Shown here: piece by piece, positions 44,711 through 54,943 of the stretch | Numbering within the stretch: the first letter of the stretch is position 1 | Layout: each line of letters starts with the position of its first letter | Assembly (NCBI GenBank): GCA_033725935.1 | Contig: MU867082.1 | Location: forward strand, 370,949-434,948 | Length of the DNA stretch: 64,000 nt | Source of the DNA: Cladorrhinum sp. PSN259 | Lineage: Eukaryota; Ascomycota; Sordariomycetes; Sordariales; Podosporaceae | Direction of reading: 5' to 3' | Translations under genes and position numbers: made by a program | The notes under the pieces: generated by a model | What the model saw: only the letters and a program-made list of their open reading frames with translations | What the model was told of the DNA's origin: nothing | Database searches by the model: none

Positions 44711-46398
44711 TTAAGCAAAGGCACCGACGATGGACATGCAAACAGCTAAACCATGATTGTCAGTATACAAGATCCTGTCATCAGAAGAAGGAAATAAACT
44801 TACCACCAGCCAACACACAGATAAACGCCTGAGTACGATCCTTCTTTGTTAAAGTAGCCTGAGCCTCTTCGCTCAAGAAGTCCTCAGCCAACAAATCAAC
44901 CAGGGAGGCGTACAACAACAGACCCGATGAACTAAATTATTCTCCTATCAGCGACCAAAAACAACCCGAATATCCCAAATTTCTTTTTCCACTTACATGG
45001 CGTTGAAGACTCCAACAATGATCAACCCAAAAGCGCTGTTAGGATCATACGAATCCTTGACAGCCAACCCAATAGCCTGACCGATCGGAGCGGTGGTACC
45101 GAAAGCCACCACAAGAACCCAGGGCCTGATGCTTCCCTGCTTATAAGGAACCTGTGCGATTCTAGATCCGAGACCGAGACCCTCAAACATCTGATGGAAC
45201 AGAATGGCAACAAGAAGAATGACGAAGCCGTCGATAGTAATCGAAATGGTCATGCCGACAAAGACCGAGTGGAAAAGAATACCACCTTCAAGCAGGGTAA
45301 TATCCAGAGACTTCTTCTTGAAAATCATGGGATCAACGCCCTGACCAGTCTCGACATCGATATATGGCGAATCGGCAAAAGGGTTGGCTCCATTGGCAGC
45401 AGGGATCAGAGAGTTGCGGCCGCCCGCCTTCTCGTCGGGGTAGTAGTCGTTGCCAGCAGGCTGCTGAGAGCCGTATGAAGTCGCATTCTTGATCATGTTG
45501 ACCATCTCATGTCTCTGCTTGAGGTACTGCTCGTAAAACACGACGAACCAAGGGGGCATCTCGGACCTGACTCCAATATCGTTGTTATCGTCAAAGGGAT
45601 TCTCCTGGCCGCCGCGGGGACCGTAATTGGTCATTTTCTCATCGTACATCTTTTGAGCCATCTTCTTCTCGTAGTCAAGATCCTCGGTCTCAAACTCGGT
45701 GTAAGTGGTATACCTGGGAGGTCGAGAAGGAGCCCGCTGATGGTTCGGCTGCTGCTGCTGCTGCGGCTGCTGCTGCGGCCGCTGCTTCTCTTCCATCATG
45801 GCCGCAGGACGGGGAGGGGCATGGTGGTGCTGGTGGCTGTGACCGTGGCTGTGAGCACCTTCATTGCTTCCAAAGTTACCACCGTGAGTGTGACCACCCA
45901 TTTTGTCATTGAGCCACATCTCAACAACGAACAAGCAGAACATGGAGGCCATCATGATGACGCCGGGCATGGCAGGGTACTGTTCAGTGAAGAGATCGGG
46001 AAGGCAGGGGTCGGTGAGACTAGCAAAGGCAACTGGGAGAAGCTGGCCGAGATCCCCATGTCAGTTTCGTGATACCCTCTCTTTTCATATCTCCGGAGGT
46101 GAACTCACATGAACGAAAGCAGTAGCGATAAGAACACCAGTTCCGAAATGTTTGCAAATGAAGAAAGCCTTTTGGGGGACTTTCAACCACTTGACCTTCT
46201 TTGCCATCACAGGAAAACCAGCACCAAAAATCGAGGCAGCAAGAACCATGACTATAAGAGATCAATATGTTAGATACCATCATCCTAGACCACTCAACAA
46301 GTTGACTTACATAATCCAGCTACGTGGAGTGGCAAGTCATACTCGCCAACCTGCTCACCACTGCCACATTTTGGCTTCTCTGATCCGAGATCTGCCAT
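44711..46398 (-). CDS. ZIP family zinc/iron transporter
   Basis: Five exons (46398-46311, 46251-46109, 46042-44997, 44931-44804, 44745-44711) with introns of 58-66 nt give 479 residues. Eight transmembrane segments can be placed. TM II-III contains FGTGVLIATAFVHLLPVAFASL. A long cytosolic loop follows, with a His-rich patch (HTHGG...HSHGHSHQHHH) and a Gln-rich run. TM IV carries HSVFVGMTISI and TM V HQMFEGLGLGSR, the metal-binding residues of ZIP proteins. ZIP proteins import Zn2+ or Fe2+ into the cytosol; the His-rich loop is the usual zinc sensor. It is transcribed away from the CDF gene, with 2.5 kb between their starts. Confidence 0.94.
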
Positions 46399-48922
46399 TT
46401 TTGGTTTATTTTTTATTTTCTGGCTTATAATTGGCGCGGCGAACCTGTTCGTGGTTTTTTAAAGAAAGGAGTTGGATAAGAAGACACCAGGTCTATATCT
46501 TAACCAAAAATCAAAACCAAAAATAAAATAATAAAATAAAAGACGTTTTGTTTGTAAAAGGGCGTATACGTGAAGCCCAGCTTCAAGAAGTGAAGATAGA
46601 AATGAAAAAGAAGAGAAGAAAAGAGAAAGATTAACGTTGCGTTGTAGTATGCACCATCCCAAGTGAAGGGTGGGGCAAAAGGAGGAAAAAGAAGAGCAAA
46701 AAAGAGAGGATCGTGAGAAATGAATCAAGTCTTAAGTCCTCCTGAGGACTGGAGCAACTCCAAGAAAAGAAGTAAGCCAAGGGAAGCCAAGCTCATGGGG
46801 AACCACGCAGCTTTAGTATGTGTGTGCGGTCTAGTCACGACAGCCAAGGGATATGCATCGAGGGGATGATGATCCGCACGAGTCGTGACAAGGTGTTCAA
46901 GTGACGGTACGTCCGAACTTTGGCATGGAGCCCAGGGTCGGGGGCATCTTTGGCAACACTGGTAACGGAGTCAAAACGCAAAAGCACGTAAACAATGGGA
47001 TAAGCGGGCTAGGATCAATACAGGCCCTATTCGCGCCGAGGCAGCTACTTCTCTGGCCCATTAATTTGGCTTTCTCTAAAACCTGTGAGACTCTCTGGCA
47101 CAAGCAGACCGTTGCATCTGAGATCCAAACCAGGGTTTTCGAGCTGGGATTAGAGATCTACCAAGAACCCCCTCTCGAAACCAAACGAGGGGGTTGGGAG
47201 GTTGTATGATATCAAAGAGCCTTGATCTTAACCAGAAGTGTTCGGATGATGAAGCTTTTGGCTCATCTTGGCAGCCAACCCCAAACACCGAGGGAAAGCA
47301 AGACTATCGGTTGCTCTGTCGTCGGCTTAGGCGTTGTGAACGTTGTAACCTTCTTATCCATGATGGGAAAACTAGAGAAGAAAGAGGAAAACGCAGGCAA
47401 ATCCAAGAAGACCGCATTCGTCAGTGTGAAACGGGTCCCACCATCTCAAAGTGGGTGTGTGACCCCCTTCGGTCTCGGCTCCCTGTGCCGAGTTGACGGT
47501 TTTTTGGGCGACCACTCGGGGGATTTGTGATTTGGAAAAAAAGAAAAGAGTTCAGGGCCCCATGTCTCAGCGTCTGTCAACCGTTGTACCGCCGTTGTGG
47601 CAGTGCAATTGTAAACGTCGGGGAATCGCAGATCCACCAGGAGGTAGTCGTTGTCTCTCGAGATCTAGAATTTTTATCCCTTTTGGTGTCTAGATGTTCT
47701 GATGTGGAACTCTTGGAGGAATGAGACCCTATTCATTTCTTCGTACCAACATGAAAACAACATCGAAAAGTCTTTCATCTCTTTTTGTTCCTTCGTCCTA
47801 ATGATCGACGCAAGGACATGTAGATTTTCTCGGCTTTGTGAAGTAAAACAAGGAAGTTCGGCAAGTCTTGCCTTCTTCTTAGTCCCAGATTTGAGGCAAG
47901 AACACGCGATGAACAGGGGCAATCATCCGTCAACAAGGGTCTTCCATGCAGTGCAACAGACATGGGGGGATCCGTGCAATCGCGGGGTTTCTTTAAGCTT
48001 GGACTGGGGGTGCTTGGCGTAAAGATTGGGCGAATCAAAACATTGATGCCCACCAGAAAAGGACGGAAGGAAAAAGCTTGTGCAGGGGGGGTGAGACGGC
48101 AACTGCCTTGGCATTCGAGATCTCGGGGGTGTTGCGGCACACAGCTGTAACATCACTGTGTCTGTAACTTGGACGAGTGGAGATCCTTCGAGATGGTGCA
48201 GCAAATCGTGCCTCGGGGGATTCGCCTGCCGCCCTGTCGAAACATCTTTGCCAGCCAATAGCAGAAGGGATGTTGGTTTTAGTGGTGTTCTGATTTCGAC
48301 ATGAGCAAAAGGAAGCCCCCGTGGTCATCGACCCTCGTCGATTTTGGAAGGTTCTCTGGGTGGAGTTGAGAATGTCCTCCGACCGCTCCCCGGGACGGAG
48401 ATTGACTCCACGGCACTCGGCAAACGAATACCACCATCGTGACAGCGGTTTACGTGGTCCAGGTGGCGGTTGGATGCAATTCAGGCAACTGTGACACCGG
48501 ACAACTGCTGCCCAGAGTCCTACAAGCTGGCACGGCCCTCGTCGTTCCTCGCTTGCGAGACTGAAAAGAGTATAGGGCTGGCAAACACACTGTTCAAGGG
48601 GGGTAAGGGGCCATCTAGATCTCGGTGGCTGTGTTGTTTTGTAGTGCCGGCGGTGATAGCACGGGATGTTGGAAATTTGGTCCATTTATCGTGCCAAAAC
48701 CTGTTCGAAATGTGACATGAGGTAATGACACTAGTTGATGGAGGGTGTTCGTTCCAACCTGCAGGATGAGCCGAGTTTCCAGGTTGTAGTATAATAGGCA
48801 TTGTCGCTCTCTCTGGTCGGGTATCCTTGACATTTCATACCACCACCCACTCCCTACCTTCCCAGCAGTTGTTGTAAACAAACTGCTTCATCCCAAGTTG
48901 CGAGTCGCAGATCGACGTTCCA
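46399..48922. other. 2.5-kb shared upstream region of the ZIP and CDF genes
   Basis: No gene is supported. The region serves as the 5' flank of two divergent metal-transporter genes. I saw no clear palindromic zinc-response element by eye. Confidence 0.55.
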
Positions 48923-50460
48923 ATGGCGACGCCCGCTCCCTCAGATATTCCTCGGCCGTCAGGTATGTCCTTGGCTGCCACCAAACCCCTCATCCAACAA
49001 CCTAGGTTTTTCTGGGCGATCACTGACAGGAACAAGCCGATGCTGCTCAGGGTACAATCACCACAGTGGTCCCTTCCACAAACAACAACAATGATTCCAG
49101 CAGTTCAACAGCCAAGGAGATCGACGTATCGCCCGCGGCTCGGCAAGCCACCACAACCTCCCTGGCAGACCCATTAGATCTCGGCCGCCATAGACATGCC
49201 AACCCAAGCAAGAAGCAGATGAAGTCTGACCATCCCAATGGCAACAAAAGAAAACTGAAAAAGTATTACACGCGGCAAAACGAGCTCATTGACCAATTCC
49301 TGGGTTCCGAGGATGAAGAGCGCAATGCCGTTATCGAAGATGCCAAGTATCAGCCGAAAATCAAGTTCGCCATCAGAGCCTCCTTCTGTGTCAACTTGGC
49401 ACTCTTTGTCATCCAGTTCTATGCGGCCATCTCGACCGGTTCCCTAGCGGTTAGTGTATCCCAATCCTCGTGGAAGCCCGGGAGAATATGGCGCTAACAT
49501 GAACGCTGACAGCTCTTTGCCACGGCTGCGGATGCTTTCATGGATCTCGTTTCGTCCTTTGTCATGCTCACAACCTCGATCTTGGCTGCCAGGCCGAGCG
49601 TATACAAGTATCCAGTCGGCCGCACCCGCATTGAAGCCATGGGTATCATCTTGTTCTGTGCTTTGATGACGACTGTTGCTGTTCAGCTCTTGATTGAGGG
49701 TGCGCGAGCACTCGGGAGTGGTGGGCATGACGAGTCTGAAGAGCTGCACATCATCCCAATCATCTTTGTCAGCATTGCTATCGCTGCCAAGGGCACCATG
49801 ATGGTGTACTGCCTGTTCTACCGCAGGTTTCCCTCGGTCCATGTCTTCTACATTGACCACCGCAACGACATTGTCGTCAACATCTTTGGGTTGGTCATGT
49901 CAGTCGTTGGTGCCAAGGTGGTTTGGTACCTGGATCCCATTGGTGCCATCCTGATTGCCCTTCTCATTCTGTTCTCGTGGGCCTCGAATGCTTTCGAGCA
50001 AGTGTGGCTTCTGGTTGGCAAGGCCGCACCCAAGGAGTATATCTCGAAGCTCATCTACATGGCCGTGACCCACGACGAGAGGATCATCAAGGTCGATACA
50101 TGCCGAGCATACCACGCGGGCCACAACTACTATGTCGAGATTGATATCGTGCTGGATGAGGAACTGCCGCTCAGAATCACCCACGACATTGGCCAAACAC
50201 TCCAGCGCAAGATCGAGGGTCTCAGCGATGTCGAGAGAGCGTTTGTCCATGTCGACTACGACCACCATCACGACATCAATGAGGAACATAAACCATTGTA
50301 TGCTCCCAAGTCGGACAAACCGAAGAGGACTATCAAGGACATTTTGTTGTTTAGAAAACCGGCCATGAAAGAGGCTGAGGCGGCAGTTGAAGTTGTTGAG
50401 GTAAATGGTCCGGATGGCGGGGTCGTTGCACCAGGTGAAGCTCGTCAAGCATCATCATGA
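48923..50460 (+). CDS. Cation diffusion facilitator (CDF), manganese-type
   Basis: Exons 48923-48962, 49067-49449 and 49513-50460 with introns of 104 and 63 nt give 456 residues. The CDF core begins with FAIRASFCVNLALFVIQFYAA. Metal-site residues form DxxxD motifs in both TM II (Asp148/Asp152, ADAFMD) and TM V (Asp256/Asp260, IDHRND). DxxxD in both helices, instead of HxxxD, is the pattern of Mn-CDF/MTP8-11 proteins, so Mn2+ (or Fe2+) export to a vacuole or secretory compartment is likely. A cytosolic C-terminal ferredoxin-like domain (IIKVDTCRAYHAGHNYYVEIDIVLDEE) follows. The first intron acceptor was set at 49066 because only that one keeps the frame. Confidence 0.92.
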
Positions 50461-50864
50461 GAAGCATGTTTTTTGTACACTCTAAGGAAAAGGGGAGGAT
50501 TGGCTTGCATTTATTTCGGCGTCAAGGCGAAGACCCTAAATTGGTCCAAAGCAACAAATGATAATTTTTGAACTTTTTTTCCCATGAACCTTGTTCCTCG
50601 AGGTTGAAGACGATGGAAGTTAAAACCTGCCCGCGTTGACCAATGACAGCACGCTGAAATCCAACCCGACCCCTGTAAATCTGGCAGTAGCGGCGTTCAA
50701 CGTCGGCCGCACGGCGCATTTCGGGGCCCAAGCTCCACAACCGGTGGGCTGATTTTCTGTCAAGGTGGAGAGACGGGAGCATCTGATTTCAAATTCACGT
50801 TGAAGCTCCCCGCGAGTTCTTGTCCGCTCAGGTTCCCGCCATTGCCGGCGCAAAAGGGATCACA
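50461..50864. other. Intergenic region between the CDF gene and COX15
   Basis: It holds the CDF 3' flank and the COX15 promoter and leader. Nothing else is seen. Confidence 0.5.
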
Positions 50865-52409
50865 ATGTCATTATTTCAACTTGGGCTGCGCAGAGTTGCT
50901 GCGCAGCTCTCCCGCTCGTCATTCGCTTGCGGTCAATGCCTCCGACAGCAAAAACCAGCAGCTGCCCCGCCATCGTCCATCATCCTCGGTCTCGCAAGAG
51001 CTGCCCGTAGAAGCTATGCCACCGAAACAAAACCCTCCCGATCCCCAGTTGCAACTCTCAGCAGTAATATCAATGCCCCCGTAACTAAAATTCAAGATGC
51101 TGCTGCTGCTACTGCTGCTGCCGCCGCCGCCGCCGCCGCCGCCGGTAGCTCCAGCGAATCTTCGGGAAAATCGGCATCGTTCCCCGAAACGAATGCCAAA
51201 TCGGTTGGTTACTGGCTTATTGGAAGCGCCGTCAGTGTCTTTGGAATTGTCGTCTTTGGTGGTCTGACCCGGCTGACCGAGTCTGGCCTGAGCATCACGG
51301 AATGGAGACCCGTCACTGGCTCACTCCCCCCTCTCTCCTTCGCCGACTGGGAATCCGAGTTCGAAAAGTACCGAGCCTCCCCTGAATACAAGCTGATCAA
51401 CCCCCACATGGATCTCGACGAGTTCAAGAAGATTTACTTTATGGAATGGACCCATCGTCTTTGGGGACGCTTCATCGGCATGTCTTTCGTTCTCCCCACT
51501 ATCTACTTCATTGCCCGTCGCAAGGTCACCCCGCGCATGGCAGCGAATTTGGTCGGCATCTCAGCTCTTATCGGTTTCCAGGGTTTCATTGGCTGGTGGA
51601 TGGTCAAGTCGGGTCTGAAGGATGATCTCTTCGCTCCCGGCTCTCACCCCCGTGTTAGCCAGTACCGTCTCGCTGCTCACCTTGCTACCGCCTTTGCTTG
51701 CTACTCCTGGATGTTTCTTGCCGGCCTCAGCGTCTTCCGCACGAACAAAGCCCTCCGTGACCCTGAAGCAGCCGCCAAGGCATTTGCTGCCCTCAAGTCT
51801 CCTGCGCTCAAGGTTCTCCGTCGCTCTGTTCTCTTCCTCACGGCACTTATCTTCACGACTGTTCTCTCCGGCGCACTCGTTGCTGGCCTCGACGCCGGTC
51901 TGATCTATAACGAGTTTCCCAAGATGGGTACTGGTTATATGCCGCCCAAGGCGGAGCTGATGGACAAGTTTTACTCCCGCAACGAGGATAACTCGGATCT
52001 CGTCTGGCGCAACATGCTCGAGAACCCTTCAATGGTCCAGCTTGACCACCGGATTTTGGCCACAACCACCTTTACTGCCGTGATGGCCCTATTTGTTTAC
52101 TCTCGCACGGGCCGCGTCAAGGCCGCCATGCCAGCCGATGTGCGCAAGGGCGTGCTGGGTTTGGTTCACTTGGCTTCTCTGCAGGTTATTCTGGGTATCT
52201 CTACCCTCATTTACATGGTTCCCATTCACTTGGCTGCTACTCATCAAGCCGGCGCTCTCGCGCTGCTCACTGGTGCTTTGGTTCTTGGGCACCGCTTGAG
52301 GATTCCCAAGTCTACGCTGGCGCTGGTTGAGAAGGCGTTGAAGAATCCTACTTTGGCTAAGCAGGGACAGGCTGTGAGCCGAAAGCTGCAGCAAGCTGTC
52401 AAGGTATAA
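50865..52409 (+). CDS. COX15: Heme A synthase COX15, mitochondrial
   Basis: A single exon of 514 residues from ATG 50865; the in-frame upstream codon at 50820 is TTG. The N-terminus is a mitochondrial presequence rich in Arg/Ala/Ser (through about residue 50). A linker with a run of more than ten alanines encoded by GCT/GCC repeats follows. Eight transmembrane helices carry the conserved heme-ligating histidines: MEWTHRLWGRFIGM, RLAAHLATA, MVQLDHRILAT and LAATHQAGAL. GGLTRLTESGLSITEW and AGLDAGLIYNEFPKMG are also characteristic. COX15 hydroxylates heme O to heme A in the inner membrane for cytochrome c oxidase. Confidence 0.97.
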   Translation: MSLFQLGLRRVAAQLSRSSFACGQCLRQQKPAAAPPSSIILGLARAARRSYATETKPSRSPVATLSSNINAPVTKIQDAAAATAAAAAAAAAAGSSSESSGKSASFPETNAKSVGYWLIGSAVSVFGIVVFGGLTRLTESGLSITEWRPVTGSLPPLSFADWESEFEKYRASPEYKLINPHMDLDEFKKIYFMEWTHRLWGRFIGMSFVLPTIYFIARRKVTPRMAANLVGISALIGFQGFIGWWMVKSGLKDDLFAPGSHPRVSQYRLAAHLATAFACYSWMFLAGLSVFRTNKALRDPEAAAKAFAALKSPALKVLRRSVLFLTALIFTTVLSGALVAGLDAGLIYNEFPKMGTGYMPPKAELMDKFYSRNEDNSDLVWRNMLENPSMVQLDHRILATTTFTAVMALFVYSRTGRVKAAMPADVRKGVLGLVHLASLQVILGISTLIYMVPIHLAATHQAGALALLTGALVLGHRLRIPKSTLALVEKALKNPTLAKQGQAVSRKLQQAVKV

Positions 52410-52501
52410 TTCTTTTTGGTCTGCTGCAAGTGTCGTGTACAATCACAACCGCTACTTTGTATAAAACGTCATGATGATACGAAAGAAAAGGGAAGAGAGT
52501 G

Positions 52502-52526
52502 ATATATATATATATATATATATATA
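52502..52526 (+). repeat. (TA)n microsatellite
   Basis: An uninterrupted TA run of about 25 bp downstream of COX15. Confidence 0.95.
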
Positions 52527-53393
52527 CCCACGGCTTCTGTGAGAAGAAGCTTATATGTACATGTGTAAAATATTAGTTTTTTGTACAATGAAGAATCCAA
52601 CTCATTCATATTGGAGCCTCCGTCATTCACTCGGGCACTTAGACGCCCCCTAAAAGATCAACATCAGATCAGCCTCACTTTCGGAGCCGAAGCATCAATA
52701 AATCGTCGTACAATTCGTCATTATCGCCATGCTTTTGTGATGCCAGCTCAGCCATCAGTTGTCAACAAAGTAGCTACATTGAAGTCACCAAGTTCAAATT
52801 TCGGATGAGGCATGAAGTTCTTGAAAACAAAAGTAGCCTAAAACTTGGGATAAAGCCCCAACCCCTGAAACATGACGCTATCCCCGACATTACCCGCTTT
52901 CATCTCGTCCTTCACTTACGACTCGACCTGGAAAGAAACCCTTCGCTGTATTCCCGCTTCCGAGACTCAACAACTTTGTTTCCCGAGCGACACTGCCACC
53001 CAAATCATCATCACTCGATAACGCCGTCATCACCGAGAGGAGAGCCTTCCATGATTCACTCCTCACGAGTTGCCAACACATCGTGTACTCTACAGCCCAG
53101 TAATCACCATCATCTATCTCACTTCAAACGCCTCAAAATAGAACCCCCCCCAACTGGTGGATTCCAAACTTTCACAACTTTTCTTCCCGAACTCGTGGCG
53201 CACGAAAAACTCGATACAAGTCATCACCACCCAGCCAGCCGCACACTCAAATCATTCACTCACTCGATAAACGCTGTCATTATGAATTCTTTTTGCCAGC
53301 ATTTCTTTTTACAGATTCGGTTATGATCACACAAGCTTGTAAAAAGAAGAATTAGCCAGCACCATCATAAGACGATTCTTACATATATAACAC

Positions 53394-53400
53394 CCCCCCT
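53394..53400 (+). promoter_or_regulatory. TATA-like box (TATATAA) upstream of the Ser/Gly-rich microprotein
   Basis: The sequence acatatataaca lies about 220 nt before the ATG at 53622, which would give a CA/A-rich leader of about 190 nt. Confidence 0.35.
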
Positions 53401-53427
53401 CCCCTTATCCAGAAAAGGACTTCTACA

Positions 53428-53428
<1 letters not shown>

Positions 53429-53458
<30 letters not shown>
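53429..53458 (+). repeat. (CA)n microsatellite
   Basis: An uninterrupted CA run of about 30 bp in the likely leader of the microprotein gene at 53622. Confidence 0.95.
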
Positions 53459-53462
<4 letters not shown>

Positions 53463-53621
53463 CTTGAGCATTTTCACAAACATCTTTCCAACTCCATCAA
53501 CTTCCTTTAAAAACTCCTCGACTTTCTCCTCCTCAGCTCCTCCATAAATAAATAAAAAAAAAGGTACGCACAACACCCTAACCACACAAAAACAACACAA
53601 AAAAACAACACCCCATAAAAA

Positions 53622-53756
53622 ATGTCAGACAAGGGCGGTTCCTCAGATACCTCTGGCTCCTCCGGCACTTCAGGCTCCAGCGGCTCCGGCGGTGGCTCCT
53701 CCTCCGGTACCTCCGATATCAAGGATTCCGGCGGCAAGACTAAGAAGTGGTGGTAA
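53622..53756 (+). CDS. Ser/Gly-rich microprotein, 44 residues
   Basis: The ORF encodes MSDKGGSSDTSGSSGTSG followed by more Ser/Gly and ends DSGGKTKKWW. The middle is almost purely Ser, Gly and Thr; the tail is basic and ends in two Trp. The third codon positions are strongly C-rich (TCC, GGC, ACC), unlike the surrounding noncoding DNA. The leader is a CA/A-rich stretch ending CCCCATAAAAAATG, typical of highly expressed fungal genes, with a TATA-like box at 53394. I do not recognise a family. It is likely a real small disordered protein, but there is no homology support. Confidence 0.5.
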   Translation: MSDKGGSSDTSGSSGTSGSSGSGGGSSSGTSDIKDSGGKTKKWW

Positions 53757-54382
53757 AAAAGGTACATTCTTAGTATACCATACCGCCCATTACATACCCC
53801 CATCCAACGGTTATTCTAAATGTCAGATATTGAGACTGGGACGATGACGGCGGCTTCAACAGCCTTCGCATGGTGGAAAAAGTCGAAACGATAGAAAGAA
53901 ATCAAGATTTTTGGTGGTGGTGTCTGCGTTGAGCTTAAATAGGTAGCTTTCTCTTCTTGAAAGGAAGCAGCGGAGAGAGACTCTGGGCCGACCTTTTTTT
54001 CCCCTGCAGCCATTGCAATTGCACTTCAGAGATAGAAAGGATAGACTAAGAGTACCATTGTTTTCCTTCCCCCAAAACCGGTTGCCCAAACAGCTAATCA
54101 GTCACGCTACGATATCTATGCCCCATCATCCACTCAACCCCCTATCGCTGTTGAGTAAACGTATAAAAAGAGAAAGAAAGAAAAAGAAAAAAGTCGTCCT
54201 CGTTCCCCAATTGGTAGATAAACCACACCAATCAGAGCCTTCAATCTGGCGATCCATCCTTACCGCCTCTTGTTTCGTGATTGGCCCCTTTATCTATCGA
54301 GGAGGAGTTGGTGGTGTCTCTGATTCTAGACTTTGCGCTGTAATTACGTCTATCCGGCTGAACTGGGCGTTTCGATAACCCG
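53757..54382. other. Intergenic region
   Basis: It contains the 3' flanks of the microprotein gene and of the Met-Cys gene on the other strand. No further feature is seen. Confidence 0.5.
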
Positions 54383-54943
54383 TCACGAATCCGATGCCGA
54401 GTATAGGCGGAAGGCGGGCGGCGGCGGGCTCATCAATTCCACAGTATGTCTCCTTTCAGTTCGGAACCCTCTCCAATCAAGGGAATCCTGAAAGAGAATC
54501 CAGGCCTCTATCAACGGCTTGCACACGGTCACCGATTCTCCACGCGAATTTGGAACGGCCAGCGCAGCATAATCAGGAGGCAGGTATCTCCTCTCCCCGT
54601 TACCTTGCAAGATGTCGATGTAATGCTTCCGGGACTCGGTTGAAATTTCTTCACCTGCAATGTCCGCTAGGCAAACGCCACACTTGGACGGCGTAGTTAG
54701 CACCTAAAGAATGGGCAAAGCAAAAAGAGGGAAGAGGAACAAGCTTCATACCTTCCCCTCGCAGAACATGATGTCCCAAAGGTTCCTGCCATACTCACCC
54801 CTCTAGTAGTATGGGCATCTCGCACAGAGATCTGGTGCGAACGGTACCGGACCATTGCAATTTCTGCCACATTTGTAAACACTTGGATGGCCCCATTTGG
54901 AGTGATCGCAATCTTCAACAGCGATTATGCTGACTACACACAT
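54383..54943 (-). CDS. Met-Cys small Cys-rich protein with an in-frame TAG
   Basis: ATG 54943 opens 46 codons (MCVVSIIAVEDCDHSKWGH, ...YKCGRNCNG, ...LCARCPYY) with cysteines at 2, 12, 25, 29, 40 and 43, ending at TAG 54805-54803. The same frame continues (RGEYGRNLWDIMFCEGK) to a GTATGA donor at 54751. A 48-nt pyrimidine-rich intron ending CTTTAG joins in phase 0 to 54703-54383, which begins VLTTPSKCGVCLADIAGEE. That CGVC motif parallels CGIC in the gene at 59287. Either the product is the 46-residue form, or the TAG is read through or edited to give about 170 residues, or the gene is decaying. The 48-nt intron lacks a clear CTRAC branch site; a CTAAC just downstream would favour a later acceptor. 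Function is unknown. Confidence 0.5.

Larger units (their letters stand above)
52410..53621. other. Intergenic region with TA and CA microsatellites
   Basis: It contains (TA)n at 52502-52526 and (CA)n at about 53429-53458. The frame at 52805-53326 (173 codons) has His/Ser-rich composition typical of a leader and is not supported as a gene. Confidence 0.5.

Noticed and set aside
52805..53326. Plus-strand ORF of 173 codons
   Set aside because: His/Ser/Pro-rich composition typical of a C-rich fungal leader; no motif.
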